Assembly: GCA_965206145.1 (NCBI GenBank)
Contig: CBDBIK010000009.1
Coordinates: 1 to 64,000 of the forward strand
Length of the DNA stretch: 64,000 nucleotides
Source: CBDBIK01 sp965206145
GTDB taxonomy: Bacteria > Pseudomonadota > Alphaproteobacteria > TMED109
Direction: 5' to 3'
Shown piece after piece: positions 7,893-16,408 of the stretch (positions within the stretch are counted from its first letter, which is position 1; every line of letters begins with the position of its first letter). Under the pieces are notes generated by a model. The model searched no databases. It saw only the letters and a program-made list of their open reading frames with translations, and was not told where the DNA came from. A program made the position numbers and the translations under genes.

Positions 7893-10798
7893 GAAGACCT
7901 TCGTCGCACGTCGAAGGCACCCTCGATCGCGCGCGCCGATGCGCCATTGCTGGCGATGTCCTCGACAATCGCGGTCACCACCACGCTGCGCCCGTCGAAT
8001 GCCTGGCGCGTCGGCTCGGCGAGCCGTTGCGGTGTGCCGCGGTTTTCGAAGTTGACTGTGATCTGCGGCGGTGCGCCGAGTGCCGACATTTGTTCAGGCG
8101 TGAATACCCCTTCGCCGCGCCGAGCGATGATGGGGATCTCGCCGGGGCCCAGACCGGAACCGAAGCCGCCGACCAGGCCGCCGCCGTGATAGCGACCGGC
8201 ACCGGCAAACGTCGCCGGCGAAACCCCGGTCCGACGGGTGCCGCTGGCGACACCAGCGATCAGGCCGGCGTGCCCCACGTTGTAGGGGAAGCCGCTGGCG
8301 GCGGATCCACCGCCATCCGTGCCGCCGTCATCCGTTTCACCGAAGATGTCGCCCAGCGCGCCGGCGAGCGGCGCCGTGATCGACCTCCGGATCGAGATCC
8401 GGACAAGATCAGCGATGATGCTGTTCGCGAGGTCCCGGAACCGCAGCTTGCCGGTGGAGGCGAATCGAACGAGCGCCTCCTCGGCACCCTGGAAGGCATT
8501 CGCAATCGCCTCTTTGGCAGCGGAGGCACTGCCGTCCGCCTCCGCCTGGATGTCCCGGAACGCCCGCACCGCGCCGTCTCGGAACTCGGTGCTCTCCCGG
8601 AGGCGGCGTTCCTGTTCCTCTTCCTCGATCGCCCGAATGCGAGTGACGTAGACGTCTTCGACCTGCGCCGCGAGCGCGTCGTAGCCGTCGCTCACGTCGT
8701 CTAGGGCCAACAGTGTTTCAGTCTTCCAGGTCTCCGCCGCCGCCCGCGCCTGCTCGTAGGGACTGAGCTGCCCGCGAACCGCAACAGCAAGACCTTTGAG
8801 AGCCGAGCGCTCGGCCTCGAGAAGCCGTGCTGCCCGGTCCTGGCGGATCTCGTGCTCGCGGTCGAGTTGCTCCTGCAGGGCGATCTCACGCTCCTGAAAT
8901 GCTCGCTCTCGCACAGCCGCGATGGCAGCTTGCAGCCGTTCCTCGGCAACCCCCTCCGCGCCGCGAAGATCCTCGAGCCCGCGGAGCGCTTTGGCCTCCT
9001 TTCGGTCAATCAGAGCAATCCGCGACAAGGTGAGCCGCGCGATCGTGTCCTGGGACGCAGCGATGATCCGTTCAATCTCTGTCGCCGCGGCAGAGACCGA
9101 CTCAGCAGGTCCGTCGCCGACCTTCGTAGCCGCAGCGGAGGCCTGCTCGGCTGCTTTCCCGAGGCCATATTCCACATCGGCCATGGCGATGCCGGCGGCT
9201 TTGCCGAGATCGGTCAACGCAGCCCGCAGCCGCTCGATCTCGGCCCGGAGCTCCGCAATCCGGGGATCGCCCCCGATGGCTGAAAACTCGCCGAGAGCAT
9301 CACGTCGCGCCGCTTGAGCCTCAGCGACGGCGAGCTCAGCTTCGGCTTGCCGAAGCAGCGCATCGATGGCCAGACGGCTCTTGCCTGCGAGCTCGTCGGT
9401 CGCATCCGCCGCGTCCTCTGTCGAGATGATCATGGCGGCGAGAGCGCCGCCCACGGCCGCCACCCCTGAAGCGACGAGAAAGGCCGGATTCGCGCGCATC
9501 GCTGCGTTCAGGGCGAGCATGGCGCCGCTCAGTGTCCCCACGCCCCGTACCGCAACGATCGCGCCCGCTCCTGCCCCCGCCAGCACCAGGCCCAGCTTGT
9601 AGCCGACAAGAATGCCGACGGCGGCAACGACCAGTCGAAGATTCTCGGCGAGCAACTCGACAGCAGCGGCCATACTGGGGAGCAGTTCCGATCCGATTTG
9701 AATACCTTGGGCTTCCATGTCCCTCAGTGCCGCGTTGAAACGAAACTCAATGCTGTCGGCTGCCACTTTGAAAGCGGTATCCAGGTCCGCCACTCCCGAC
9801 ATGGCCAGGGACTGGAAAATTTCCGCCACGGTCTCCCCCTGGTCACTGAGCAACGTCAGCACGCCAACCAGCCCTTCCGTATCCGGGAAGATCTTGCTGA
9901 TCGCATCTTGATTCTCACCGAGCGCGTCGCGAATCTTGAGCAACGTCGAGAGGAGACCCTCTTCCGAGAGACTGCGCCGCAGGTCCTCGACACTCAGCTG
10001 ATGGTCTTTCATGGCTTTCCGGGCCTGCTCCGAGGGCCGGATGAGCTGCGTGAAAATCCCGCGCAGCGCCGTGGACGCGTTTGCAGCGTTGAACCCCGAG
10101 CGGCTGAGCACTGCCAGTCCGGCACCGACCTCGTGAAACTCGACGCCCAACTGCTTTGCCAGCGGCAGCAACGGCCCGATTTGTGGTGCCAGGGACGCGG
10201 CGTCGAGTTTCCCCTCCCGGACGGTGGCGATCAGTGTCCCGATGGCATCGCCGGCCGCGAGGGTTTCTGCCCCGTAGGTGTTCATCGCCGACGTCGCAGC
10301 ATCAGCGATCGCCGTTGTGTCACCCAGACCCGAAGCGGCAGCTTTCGCCGACTGCCGAAGGATGTCGAGCGCCTCTGCGCCCTCGGCACCTGCCGAGGCG
10401 ATAAAAAAGAGGGCATCGCCAAGCTCATTGACGCCGCGGCCGGTCTCCTTCGGGAGCTTCAGAATCTCCGCGCGGTACTTTTCCACCTCCTCCTTCGCGG
10501 TTCCCACCAAACCGGTGATCCGCGACAGCGAGGTGTCGAAATCCTGTGCCTTGCCAACCAGACGCCCTGCCTGCGCGACCGACACGTAGGCGGCTGCCAT
10601 CAACCCGAGCTGTGTGACCATGTTCCGCGCGGCACCGCGCGCGCGATCGAGACCCCGTCCAAGCTCTCGCGCCTGGCGCCCACCCGCCGTCGAAGAGGTG
10701 CCGAGCTTCGTTACCTCGCCCCGAAGACCGCGCAGCTCGCGCAGCGCGCCATCGAGGTCGGTGCGGATCCGCAGCGCGAGATCGAGATCACCCGGCAT
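7889..10798 (-). CDS. Tail tape measure protein
   Basis: A 969-residue protein, the longest helical protein of the tail module, in the expected place between tail assembly chaperones and minor tail genes. The N-terminal 200 residues resemble TP901-type tape measures (AQDFDTSLSRITGLVGTAKE, SAKAAASGLGDTTAIADAAT). Hydrophobic helices occur around residues 390-460 (LVVAAVGILVGYKLGLVLAG and a second segment), followed by long charged coiled coils. The C-terminus ends with a lambda-H/GTA-like region (ALVRFASTGKLRFRDLANSI and a Gly-rich stretch). It sets tail length and is ejected ahead of the DNA in related phages. Confidence 0.9.
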   Translation of the reverse strand: MPGDLDLALRIRTDLDGALRELRGLRGEVTKLGTSSTAGGRQARELGRGLDRARGAARNMVTQLGLMAAAYVSVAQAGRLVGKAQDFDTSLSRITGLVGTAKEEVEKYRAEILKLPKETGRGVNELGDALFFIASAGAEGAEALDILRQSAKAAASGLGDTTAIADAATSAMNTYGAETLAAGDAIGTLIATVREGKLDAASLAPQIGPLLPLAKQLGVEFHEVGAGLAVLSRSGFNAANASTALRGIFTQLIRPSEQARKAMKDHQLSVEDLRRSLSEEGLLSTLLKIRDALGENQDAISKIFPDTEGLVGVLTLLSDQGETVAEIFQSLAMSGVADLDTAFKVAADSIEFRFNAALRDMEAQGIQIGSELLPSMAAAVELLAENLRLVVAAVGILVGYKLGLVLAGAGAGAIVAVRGVGTLSGAMLALNAAMRANPAFLVASGVAAVGGALAAMIISTEDAADATDELAGKSRLAIDALLRQAEAELAVAEAQAARRDALGEFSAIGGDPRIAELRAEIERLRAALTDLGKAAGIAMADVEYGLGKAAEQASAAATKVGDGPAESVSAAATEIERIIAASQDTIARLTLSRIALIDRKEAKALRGLEDLRGAEGVAEERLQAAIAAVRERAFQEREIALQEQLDREHEIRQDRAARLLEAERSALKGLAVAVRGQLSPYEQARAAAETWKTETLLALDDVSDGYDALAAQVEDVYVTRIRAIEEEEQERRLRESTEFRDGAVRAFRDIQAEADGSASAAKEAIANAFQGAEEALVRFASTGKLRFRDLANSIIADLVRISIRRSITAPLAGALGDIFGETDDGGTDGGGSAASGFPYNVGHAGLIAGVASGTRRTGVSPATFAGAGRYHGGGLVGGFGSGLGPGEIPIIARRGEGVFTPEQMSALGAPPQITVNFENRGTPQRLAEPTRQAFDGRSVVVTAIVEDIASNGASARAIEGAFDVRRRSS

Positions 10799-10801
10799 CG
10801 T

Positions 10802-10990
10802 TCAGCCTTCCGGGCCCAGAAGACGCGCAAGCGCGCCCGCGAACGCCGCCGCGTCGTCCGCCCGGCGTCGAAGGTCGACTGCCGCGAAAAGACGCATCTG
10901 CCTAAGCGTCAGCCGCTCGCAGACGTCGTGATGGCCGGTTGCGTGGCCGGCGCGGACAAGTCCGTCGAGGACTTCTGCGATGCCGACAGG
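10802..10990 (-). CDS. Tail assembly chaperone, -1 frame extension (gp42-like)
   Basis: Downstream of and overlapping the chaperone gene, the -1 frame reads GLVRAGHATGHHDVCERLTL then RQMRLFAAVDLRRRADDAAA and ends at 10802, four bases before the tape measure start. It looks protein-like well before its first ATG at 10897, and contains no ATG, GTG or TTG in the stretch shown. This suggests expression by a -1 programmed frameshift from the upstream gene, as known for Mu gp41/gp42 and lambda G/GT. I see no classical slippery heptamer (the best G-rich candidates are weak), so the right boundary given here is approximate; independent initiation at 10897 would make a 31-residue protein. Confidence 0.5.
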   Translation of the reverse strand, partial: PVGIAEVLDGLVRAGHATGHHDVCERLTLRQMRLFAAVDLRRRADDAAAFAGALARLLGPEG

Positions 10991-11454
10991 CTCGCCAGCA
11001 TCTCCCGCCCCTGGAGAGCCCCGACGATCCTGCCCAAGATAAAATTTCGGTTTGCCGTCCACATCGCCGCCGACACGGACGTCGCGTCCGAGGCACCAAG
11101 GCGGCCGACCCAGGCAACCTCGCGGTCGCACGCCCGGGCAATGAGCGCAAGCCATGTGTCAGCGTGCTCGGACAACACCTGGTCGATGACGTCAAGATCT
11201 TTCACCGGACCCTCGCACCCGCCGGCAATGTCGGTCAGCGCATCAAGCAGCGGCTTCGATCGCCCCTGCAGCTCCAGCGCCTCGCGGAACCGGAACTCAC
11301 GGACCGTGATTCGTGTCATCTTCCCGGTGTCGGGATCGCGAACGTCAACGTCGACGTCCGGAAAGAGAATTGCCGCCGCCTCGTCGTCGTCCGGGGCCGG
11401 GGAGTCCGTCCCGCCGTTGGAAGCCGTCACGGTCGCGTCGCTGGTCGTCGGCAT
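10909..11454 (-). CDS. Tail assembly chaperone (gp41-like)
   Basis: A 181-residue protein beginning at ATG 11454, overlapping the tail tube stop by ATGA. The core contains MTRITVREFRFREALELQGR and later CDREVAWVGRLGASDATSVS then MWTANRNFILGRIVGALQ, a helical pattern found in tail assembly chaperones encoded between tail tube and tape measure genes. The N-terminal 45 residues are acidic and probably disordered. The overlapping -1 frame continues to 10802 and reads coherently, which fits the two-product chaperone arrangement of many siphoviruses. Confidence 0.65.
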   Translation of the reverse strand: MPTTSDATVTASNGGTDSPAPDDDEAAAILFPDVDVDVRDPDTGKMTRITVREFRFREALELQGRSKPLLDALTDIAGGCEGPVKDLDVIDQVLSEHADTWLALIARACDREVAWVGRLGASDATSVSAAMWTANRNFILGRIVGALQGREMLASLSASQKSSTDLSAPATQPAITTSASG

Positions 11455-12272
11455 CAGCCGACAGACTCGCCGTCGATGACCAGAGCGGGCGCGCCTCCAC
11501 CCGGCTCCTGGATCGCTGCAGTGAGCGGAATTTGCTGCTCGGCCGAGCGGCTCATCAACTGCATCTCGCCACTCGCAGCAAGACTGCATTTTCCTGCGTA
11601 AATGTCCCGCCCCTGCGCCCCGCGCTTCGCGCTCTCCAGGTAGCGCACCGCGACTAGTGTCGCCTGCGGGATCGTGTAGCTCTTCGCCTGCTGACGCTTT
11701 TTTGCCGCCGGCGTGTAATCGACGTAGATCGAGGAATCGTCGGCGATCCCCGTCGCATTCGGCTGGATGTAGACCCGCCCGCGAGACGCGTCCACCTCAA
11801 AGGATTCATTGTTCGCGTTGGCGAGCGAATTTGCGTTCTTCTCCGTTGCCACGGCAACCGTGCTCTCCGTGACGGCACCGGCACCACGGGGGTTCTGGGC
11901 GGTCCGGCCAAGCTGATACCAGTGCCCGTGCTTGACCGCGATCTTCTCGTTGACGACCGCTGTGGTGTTCGCCGCCACCTCCGATGTCGTGCCGCCAACA
12001 AACAGCGCGAAGTTCTCGAGCGTCGTGTCGTGCAGCGTTAACCCCATCGTTCGGGTGATCTGCGTCAACTCATCGGCAAGCACCTGCGCCACTTCACCCG
12101 TCCCCGAGTAGATTTGTGTCCGCTCGCTCGTCACCGAAAGCGTCGCGCTGACGGCATCCCCCACGTAGCGCTCTCCAGTCGGGGCACTGTCGGCGTCGAG
12201 AACGTCGATGAACAGTTCCCCTGAGCCCAGAACAATGTTGTTGGTGTGAATTTCAGGCGCGGTCTTCGACAT
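11454..12272 (-). CDS. Major tail tube protein
   Basis: A 272-residue protein starting at ATG 12272, preceded by a good GGGAGG ribosome site. It begins MSKTAPEIHTNNIVLGSGEL and continues with alternating beta strands, including AVSATLSVTSERTQIYSGTG and an extended loop region around AQNPRGAGAVTEST. The order (head completion genes, this gene, chaperones, tape measure) and its size agree with a siphovirus major tail tube subunit. There is no tail sheath gene in the visible operon, so the tail is probably flexible and non-contractile, as in D3112/B3-type transposable phages rather than Mu itself. Confidence 0.75.
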   Translation of the reverse strand: MSKTAPEIHTNNIVLGSGELFIDVLDADSAPTGERYVGDAVSATLSVTSERTQIYSGTGEVAQVLADELTQITRTMGLTLHDTTLENFALFVGGTTSEVAANTTAVVNEKIAVKHGHWYQLGRTAQNPRGAGAVTESTVAVATEKNANSLANANNESFEVDASRGRVYIQPNATGIADDSSIYVDYTPAAKKRQQAKSYTIPQATLVAVRYLESAKRGAQGRDIYAGKCSLAASGEMQLMSRSAEQQIPLTAAIQEPGGGAPALVIDGESVG

Positions 12273-12441
12273 GGCTACCTCCCTTTCTGGACGCGGACGC
12301 AGTGGACACGAACTGCCCCTGCTCCTCGAGCCTCCGCACCTGCTCGGTGCTGAGCGTGACCTTCTCGCCCACCTCGTGCCGCTTGCCCTCCTGGACAAGC
12401 GGTTTCGCAAGCGTGCGGGTCACCAGTTTCGGTTCAGACAT
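12253..12441 (-). CDS. Small hypothetical protein before the tail tube gene
   Basis: A 62-residue protein beginning MSEPKLVTRTLAKPLVQEGK with KHEVGEKVTLSTEQVRRLEE-like content in the middle and a basic C-terminus. It overlaps the upstream DUF1834-like gene by eight bases and its end overlaps the tail tube start by twenty, which supports translation. Small proteins at this position are common in Mu-like phages (position of Mu gp38), but I cannot show homology. It may be a tail-completion or assembly factor. Confidence 0.6.
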   Translation of the reverse strand: MSEPKLVTRTLAKPLVQEGKRHEVGEKVTLSTEQVRRLEEQGQFVSTASASRKGGSHVEDRA

Positions 12442-12883
12442 GAGCTACTCCTTCTCCCCCGGAAATCACCGTCCGGGTGCGGTACTCCTCGAGCCAGGCG
12501 ACCCGACTCATTTCGATTTCCAGAAGCCGGCCGCGGACAAGACGGAACGGCTCCTCACAATCCTCCGGCGTCCACCCGAGGATCGCTCCGCGCGTGACCT
12601 CGATGGCAGCCGCGAGCTCGCCGCCGGCCTTCTCGCCGTGCGGATCGTCCGGAGCCGGAATCGACAAAGCCACGTTCGCAGTCAAGCGGACGTTCTGGAT
12701 GGCTCCCGCACGACCGGCGAGGTTCTCGCCCGAATCGTCGAACGCCGGATACACGACCGCAGCCGGTTTTCCGAACTCGCGTTCCACCGCCGATGCTTCC
12801 AGGGCACCGAACACTTCGCCGAAGTAGCCCGTCTCCCGAAGACGCACGATCACACGCTCGATTACCGAGACACTGCCGGTCAT
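12434..12883 (-). CDS. DUF1834-like tail completion protein (Mu gp37-like)
   Basis: A 149-residue protein starting at ATG 12883, ATGA-coupled to the preceding gene. It begins MTGSVSVIERVIVRLRETGY and contains LTANVALSIPAPDDPHGEKA and LLEIEMSRVAWLEEYRTRTV, which fits the DUF1834 family of Mu-like phages whose members sit between the gpG-like virion morphogenesis protein and tail genes. Expected to be a tail terminator or head-tail joining component. A longer upstream reading in the same frame only overlaps the gpG-like gene and is not needed. Confidence 0.7.
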   Translation of the reverse strand: MTGSVSVIERVIVRLRETGYFGEVFGALEASAVEREFGKPAAVVYPAFDDSGENLAGRAGAIQNVRLTANVALSIPAPDDPHGEKAGGELAAAIEVTRGAILGWTPEDCEEPFRLVRGRLLEIEMSRVAWLEEYRTRTVISGGEGVAHV

Positions 12884-13395
12884 CACCGGCCCTCCCCGAG
12901 ATGCTGGCTCACCACGCGGGCGATCATCGCCCGATCGTCCCTGGAGATGCCGAGGAACGGTCGCGCCGGGATTTCGCTTCCAGGATGCTCGACCTTCTTT
13001 ACCGGATGGCGCGCACCCGGCCAGTAGAGCGCCTTGCGGCGCTTCGGCCGGATCGTCCGCGGCGGCGTCTTGCCGCCAAATTGATGAATCGCCGCGTAGA
13101 CCACGTTGGTTCCGACCTCCACAGCGTCTGCCTGGAGACTGTGGGTGATCGAAGCGCGAAGCCGACCGGTGCCCGTGAGCGTCTGCCCGTTCTCGGCCTG
13201 CGCACGCCCCGACTTCGGCCACGGGGCACCGTCCGGGCCGTGCTCCAGCTCGAAGCGCCGCTCGACCGACAGCACCAGGCGACCGCCGATCTCGTCCAGG
13301 ATCGGTGAGGGGTCTTCGATTTTCCCGACAAGGCGGCCAAACTGCGACCGGAACTCTTTGTCATCGAACCGGATTTCAACCCCCGCTCCAGCCAT
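12883..13395 (-). CDS. Phage virion morphogenesis protein (Mu gpG-like)
   Basis: A 170-residue protein from ATG 13395. It contains IRFDDKEFRSQFGRLVGKIE, a helix with LVLSVERRFELEHGPDGAPW and SGRAQAENGQTLTGTGRLRA, then YAAIHQFGGKT around residue 95. The last motif (xxxIHQxGG) is characteristic of the phage virion morphogenesis/tail completion family that includes Mu gpG. The C-terminal part has RPFLGISRDDRAMI. In Mu the gene lies next to F; here it lies after capsid and DUF1320 genes. Probable function: head or tail completion. Confidence 0.8.
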   Translation of the reverse strand: MAGAGVEIRFDDKEFRSQFGRLVGKIEDPSPILDEIGGRLVLSVERRFELEHGPDGAPWPKSGRAQAENGQTLTGTGRLRASITHSLQADAVEVGTNVVYAAIHQFGGKTPPRTIRPKRRKALYWPGARHPVKKVEHPGSEIPARPFLGISRDDRAMIARVVSQHLGEGR

Positions 13396-13799
13396 TAGAC
13401 TCCCTCCAGGTTGGTGGCGGTCATCACCGGAGCGTCCGGACATGTGCTGTCACGGACCTGGCGCACCGGGATCTCTACGCCTTGCTCGTCAAAGAGTGTC
13501 ACGCTCCCGTCAACCAGGCCCTTGAGGGTTTTCCGCGCCTGGCGCGCGCGATCCCGCACGACGTCAGGCAGCTCACGGCCGTAAAGCCTCGCGCGTGCAA
13601 TGTCGCACGCAATCAGTCGCAACTGCGGATGCTCGTCACCGGCAAGCGGCAGGGCGAACGTCGAAGCGAGTTTGCCGTCGAGCTCGGCGTGCGTGTCCGC
13701 AAGCGCCGTCATCACCCGGCCGGACCTCGTATCGTCCAGGCGGCGAATCTCGTCGGCCGAGAAACGAGCCTCCAAGTCCTCGCGGGTCGCATACGGCAC
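13395..13799 (-). CDS. DUF1320 head-tail adaptor (Mu gp36-like)
   Basis: A 134-residue protein beginning MPYATREDLEARFSADEIRR. It shows the typical pattern ALADTHAELDGKLASTFALP followed by LIACDIARARLYGRELPDVV and ARQARKTLKGLVDGSVTL of DUF1320 proteins, which are small helical head-tail adaptors in Mu-like phages and gene transfer agents. It lies nine bases after the capsid gene and overlaps the gpG-like gene by one base. Expected to sit below the portal as a connector component. Confidence 0.85.
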   Translation of the reverse strand: MPYATREDLEARFSADEIRRLDDTRSGRVMTALADTHAELDGKLASTFALPLAGDEHPQLRLIACDIARARLYGRELPDVVRDRARQARKTLKGLVDGSVTLFDEQGVEIPVRQVRDSTCPDAPVMTATNLEGV

Positions 13800-13808
13800 C
13801 GCTAGGCC

Positions 13809-14753
13809 TCAGGCAACCGCGTTCTTGAAGTGGTATCCCGCTGCTTTCCAGGCGACGAGTTCCTTGACGCACTCCGTGACTTTGACGATCTCCGCACCGG
13901 CAACGCCAATCGAATCGTCGTGGTAGGTCATCACCTGACGACCCATCCACTCCGCTGTGAAGCAGTACGTCGGTTGTGCGCTCATGGCCCCGGAAACCGC
14001 AGGGTTCAGGTGGACCAGAGAGGCATGCTTACCCCATAGCCGCGTGTGGCTCGCATTCTGCCCCTTCGCCGCCGAGTTGTGGAAAGATCGTCCAATAATT
14101 ATCCGGTCGAGCTCGAACAGCTCCGCCACCGCATCGCGCATCGCAAGGCCAGCAGCACCAGTGCCCGCACCCGAGCGCGCCGTAGCCTCGACGATCTTCG
14201 GGTGGCGCCGCAACGCCGTCCAAGAGGACTGCCCCAGCACCAGCGCGTTCGGCCTCAGTAACGGTTTGTCCATCGCCTCGGCGATCGATTTGATCGGGTC
14301 GCTGTTTGAATGCGACCACTGCGATGTGCCCGACAGCGTCGCTTGATGAGCTGTCTCGTAATTTCCAGCCGCAAACACCAGGTCTGCCACCCGTTTCTCG
14401 CGCGCCAGCGCCACCAGCGTCGAGGTATTCATCGTCGCCTCAGCCAGCGGATCCCAACTCGTCGAGCCGCTGCGGGCGACGTGGACGTCTTTCACCGGCA
14501 CCGAGTCCTCAAGGCCGTGGTCTTCGGTCGATTCGGTCACGTGATCCGTGCCAAATTCCACCTGATTGGCTCGCGAACGGCGGCCGATCAGGGTTTCGGG
14601 AATCTTGTGAGTCTCGCCCGGGCGGCCCCGGGCGTATGTGAATTTCTCCGCGGGCACCATCACCCGCGGACACACCTCATCGGCGATCAGGCCCTCGGGT
14701 TTCACCGTCATCGCGATTTGGGTGAGGCGGGTTTCGATTGCAAAGGGGGGCAT
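13809..14753 (-). CDS. Major capsid protein
   Basis: A 314-residue protein beginning MPPFAIETRLTQIAMTVKPE. Recognisable parts are VCPRVMVPAEKFTYARG near residue 30, LRPNALVLGQSSWTALRRHP near 170 and FTAEWMGRQVMTYHDDSIGV near 270. This profile fits the capsid family of transposable siphoviruses and related prophages rather than Mu gpT. Its place immediately after protease/scaffold and decoration genes supports the call. It would assemble into an HK97-fold icosahedral head matured by the upstream protease. Confidence 0.85.
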   Translation of the reverse strand: MPPFAIETRLTQIAMTVKPEGLIADEVCPRVMVPAEKFTYARGRPGETHKIPETLIGRRSRANQVEFGTDHVTESTEDHGLEDSVPVKDVHVARSGSTSWDPLAEATMNTSTLVALAREKRVADLVFAAGNYETAHQATLSGTSQWSHSNSDPIKSIAEAMDKPLLRPNALVLGQSSWTALRRHPKIVEATARSGAGTGAAGLAMRDAVAELFELDRIIIGRSFHNSAAKGQNASHTRLWGKHASLVHLNPAVSGAMSAQPTYCFTAEWMGRQVMTYHDDSIGVAGAEIVKVTECVKELVAWKAAGYHFKNAVA

Positions 14754-14771
14754 GTGCTTGTTCTCCTAGCT

Positions 14772-15134
14772 CTAGTAGCGCAGCGGTCGGACGTGAGCGC
14801 TGCCAATGTCGCCGGTCACACCGGCTCGATCGGCAACGCCAACGCACCAGTCGTTGGCCGTCGTTGTTGAAACGGCCTTGCCGTCGGCGGTCGCCTTCAA
14901 GCAGTCGCCGGCCGCGACAGTGCCGCCGTACTCGATCTCGGCGATGCCCTCGCGGTGCACGTCGAGACGGGCGTCGTCGGCAGCATCGATCGCGTGCGAG
15001 ACCCCGATTGGCGGCTTCGTCGCGTCCGAGGCCTCCTTTGCTTGGCCGGCCTTGGCACCGTGGATCACGATCCGGTGCGCCTTTACGGCACCGTCCGCAA
15101 CGTGATTAGTGATCAGTGTGTCGTGTCGTGGCAT
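14772..15134 (-). CDS. Capsid decoration protein (DUF2190-like)
   Basis: A 120-residue protein beginning MPRHDTLITNHVADGAVKAH. It consists of short beta strands with glycine turns (RIVIHGAKAGQAKEASDATK, VGVADRAGVTGDI) as in DUF2190 or lambda gpD-like cement proteins that lie between scaffold and capsid genes. Start and the protease stop are adjacent (15134/15135). Such proteins stabilise expanded capsids. The gene is separated by 18 bases from the capsid gene, with a purine-rich ribosome site in between. Confidence 0.7.
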   Translation of the reverse strand: MPRHDTLITNHVADGAVKAHRIVIHGAKAGQAKEASDATKPPIGVSHAIDAADDARLDVHREGIAEIEYGGTVAAGDCLKATADGKAVSTTTANDWCVGVADRAGVTGDIGSAHVRPLRY

Positions 15135-15686
15135 CTAAGCCTCCCTCGTGTTGGTGTCGGCATTGGCGCGAACAGCATCGACCGCGGCGGCATACGTCAC
15201 CGTCTCGTCGCGCTCGCGCGCCGTCTTCATGTAGGCCCGGGCCCGCGCAGCAACCCGCTCGTTAGCCAAGCGGTCGTCGGCAAGGGCACCGTCTTCGGAC
15301 GGTGTGCGGGCAGGGTTCGAACGTTCGGCGTAGTCGACCCGCTTGTTGAGGCCGCCAACAAACTCGAGGAACCACTCACGCGGCGATGTTTCGATCCGGC
15401 CAGCGTCGGCCCCCGCGAACGAGAGCGTCGTCGCTCCGTCCCCGTCGCCGAGCGAGGTCAGGAACGCTACCGCCCCCGCCTTCTCACGCGGCAGAAGTCG
15501 CCCGTCCGAGATAGCTTTCTCGATCTCGGCTTCCGCCGCCGCGGTGCGCTCGCGCTCCGCGAACGCGGTCTCCTTCTCTGCGAGTCCCTTCTCGCGGGCG
15601 TCCAGTTCAGCCGTCCGCTCCTTGAGCGCGGCACTGGACGGTGAATCTTCCCGGCCTCCGGCCGGAGTCTTGTCGTCTTCGGGCAT
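15135..15686 (-). CDS. Nested internal-start scaffold protein (Mu Z-like)
   Basis: An in-frame ATG at 15686 within the protease gene is preceded by a perfect ribosome site AAGGAGG six bases upstream, much better than most sites in this operon. It would yield a 183-residue scaffold starting MPEDDKTPAGGREDS and containing the whole coiled-coil half of the protease-scaffold protein. Phage Mu (I and Z) and lambda (C and Nu3) use the same nested arrangement to make excess scaffold. The start is inferred from sequence only. Confidence 0.65.
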   Translation of the reverse strand: MPEDDKTPAGGREDSPSSAALKERTAELDAREKGLAEKETAFAERERTAAAEAEIEKAISDGRLLPREKAGAVAFLTSLGDGDGATTLSFAGADAGRIETSPREWFLEFVGGLNKRVDYAERSNPARTPSEDGALADDRLANERVAARARAYMKTARERDETVTYAAAVDAVRANADTNTREA

Positions 15687-16403
15687 TTCTGCCTCCTTGT
15701 TGGTGTCGGTGATGTTATTGGTGTCGGTAGCCGGCGCTGCAGGTCCCCCCTCCGGGAGGTCAACGCGCTCGGAAAAATTGGTCGTCGCGTCGCCGGACAC
15801 GTCGTCGTGGCCGTCCTCGCGGGCGGATGGTTCAATGCCCTCCAGTTGCCATGCGGGCACGATCCTGTCGGCCGTCTCCAGATCGTTGCTGTCGATGATC
15901 CACTCGCGCACGCTGCGCAACACCGCAGCAATCCGCCGGATCCCGTCCCGGAGGACGCCCTCGCTGGAGGCGAACTCGTAAGTCGCAAATGATGCAGGCG
16001 CCGCGAACCGCGTCGGCGCCAGGCCGCTTACAGCCGGTGCCGCACCGCCCAGGAAGCCGATATGCCGCAGCGAGAAAGTGCCGTCCTGGCCCTTGAGTAG
16101 CGCCACCGAACGGCCGGCGTATCGACCCTCCTCGACCGCCTCGCGGAACGCCGGCGCAATGTCACGAAGTCGCGCCTGGAGGCGGTCGCCGACGCGTCGA
16201 ATTCGATCGACCCAGCCGTAGGCCGGTGCGTCGTCCTCGGGGTGCCCGACGACAACCGGGACCGGATCCTGATCAGCGTAGTTGGAGACGATCCCGTCGA
16301 GAGTCGCCGCGTCAAAACTGTTTTTGGAGCCGCGCATGTCGGTGTGGGTGCCCGCTCGGAACACATCGAACCACCCATCAAGTGCGCTGAACTTCGCAGG
16401 CAT
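15135..16403 (-). CDS. Mu-type head maturation protease with C-terminal scaffold
   Basis: A 422-residue protein, first gene of the leftward late block. The N-terminal half has GSKNSFDAATLDGIVSNYAD, PVVVGHPEDDAPAYGWVDRI and FSLRHIGFLGGAAPAVSGL, the layout of Mu gpI-like capsid proteases (VGHP being a conserved histidine motif). The C-terminal half, from about residue 240, is an acidic, alanine-rich coiled coil (AELDAREKGLAEKETAFAER) typical of a scaffold. An internal start gives the scaffold alone. Its own ribosome site GGAGG is buried in a 9-bp hairpin, and a dyad shared with the other late block lies 55 bases upstream. Confidence 0.85.
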   Translation of the reverse strand: MPAKFSALDGWFDVFRAGTHTDMRGSKNSFDAATLDGIVSNYADQDPVPVVVGHPEDDAPAYGWVDRIRRVGDRLQARLRDIAPAFREAVEEGRYAGRSVALLKGQDGTFSLRHIGFLGGAAPAVSGLAPTRFAAPASFATYEFASSEGVLRDGIRRIAAVLRSVREWIIDSNDLETADRIVPAWQLEGIEPSAREDGHDDVSGDATTNFSERVDLPEGGPAAPATDTNNITDTNKEAEMPEDDKTPAGGREDSPSSAALKERTAELDAREKGLAEKETAFAERERTAAAEAEIEKAISDGRLLPREKAGAVAFLTSLGDGDGATTLSFAGADAGRIETSPREWFLEFVGGLNKRVDYAERSNPARTPSEDGALADDRLANERVAARARAYMKTARERDETVTYAAAVDAVRANADTNTREA

Positions 16404-16408
16404 CGATC

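Noticed and set aside
9698..11479. 593-residue plus-strand frame opposite the tape measure
   Set aside because: Shadow frame of the tape measure and chaperone genes; low-complexity content and no start signal.
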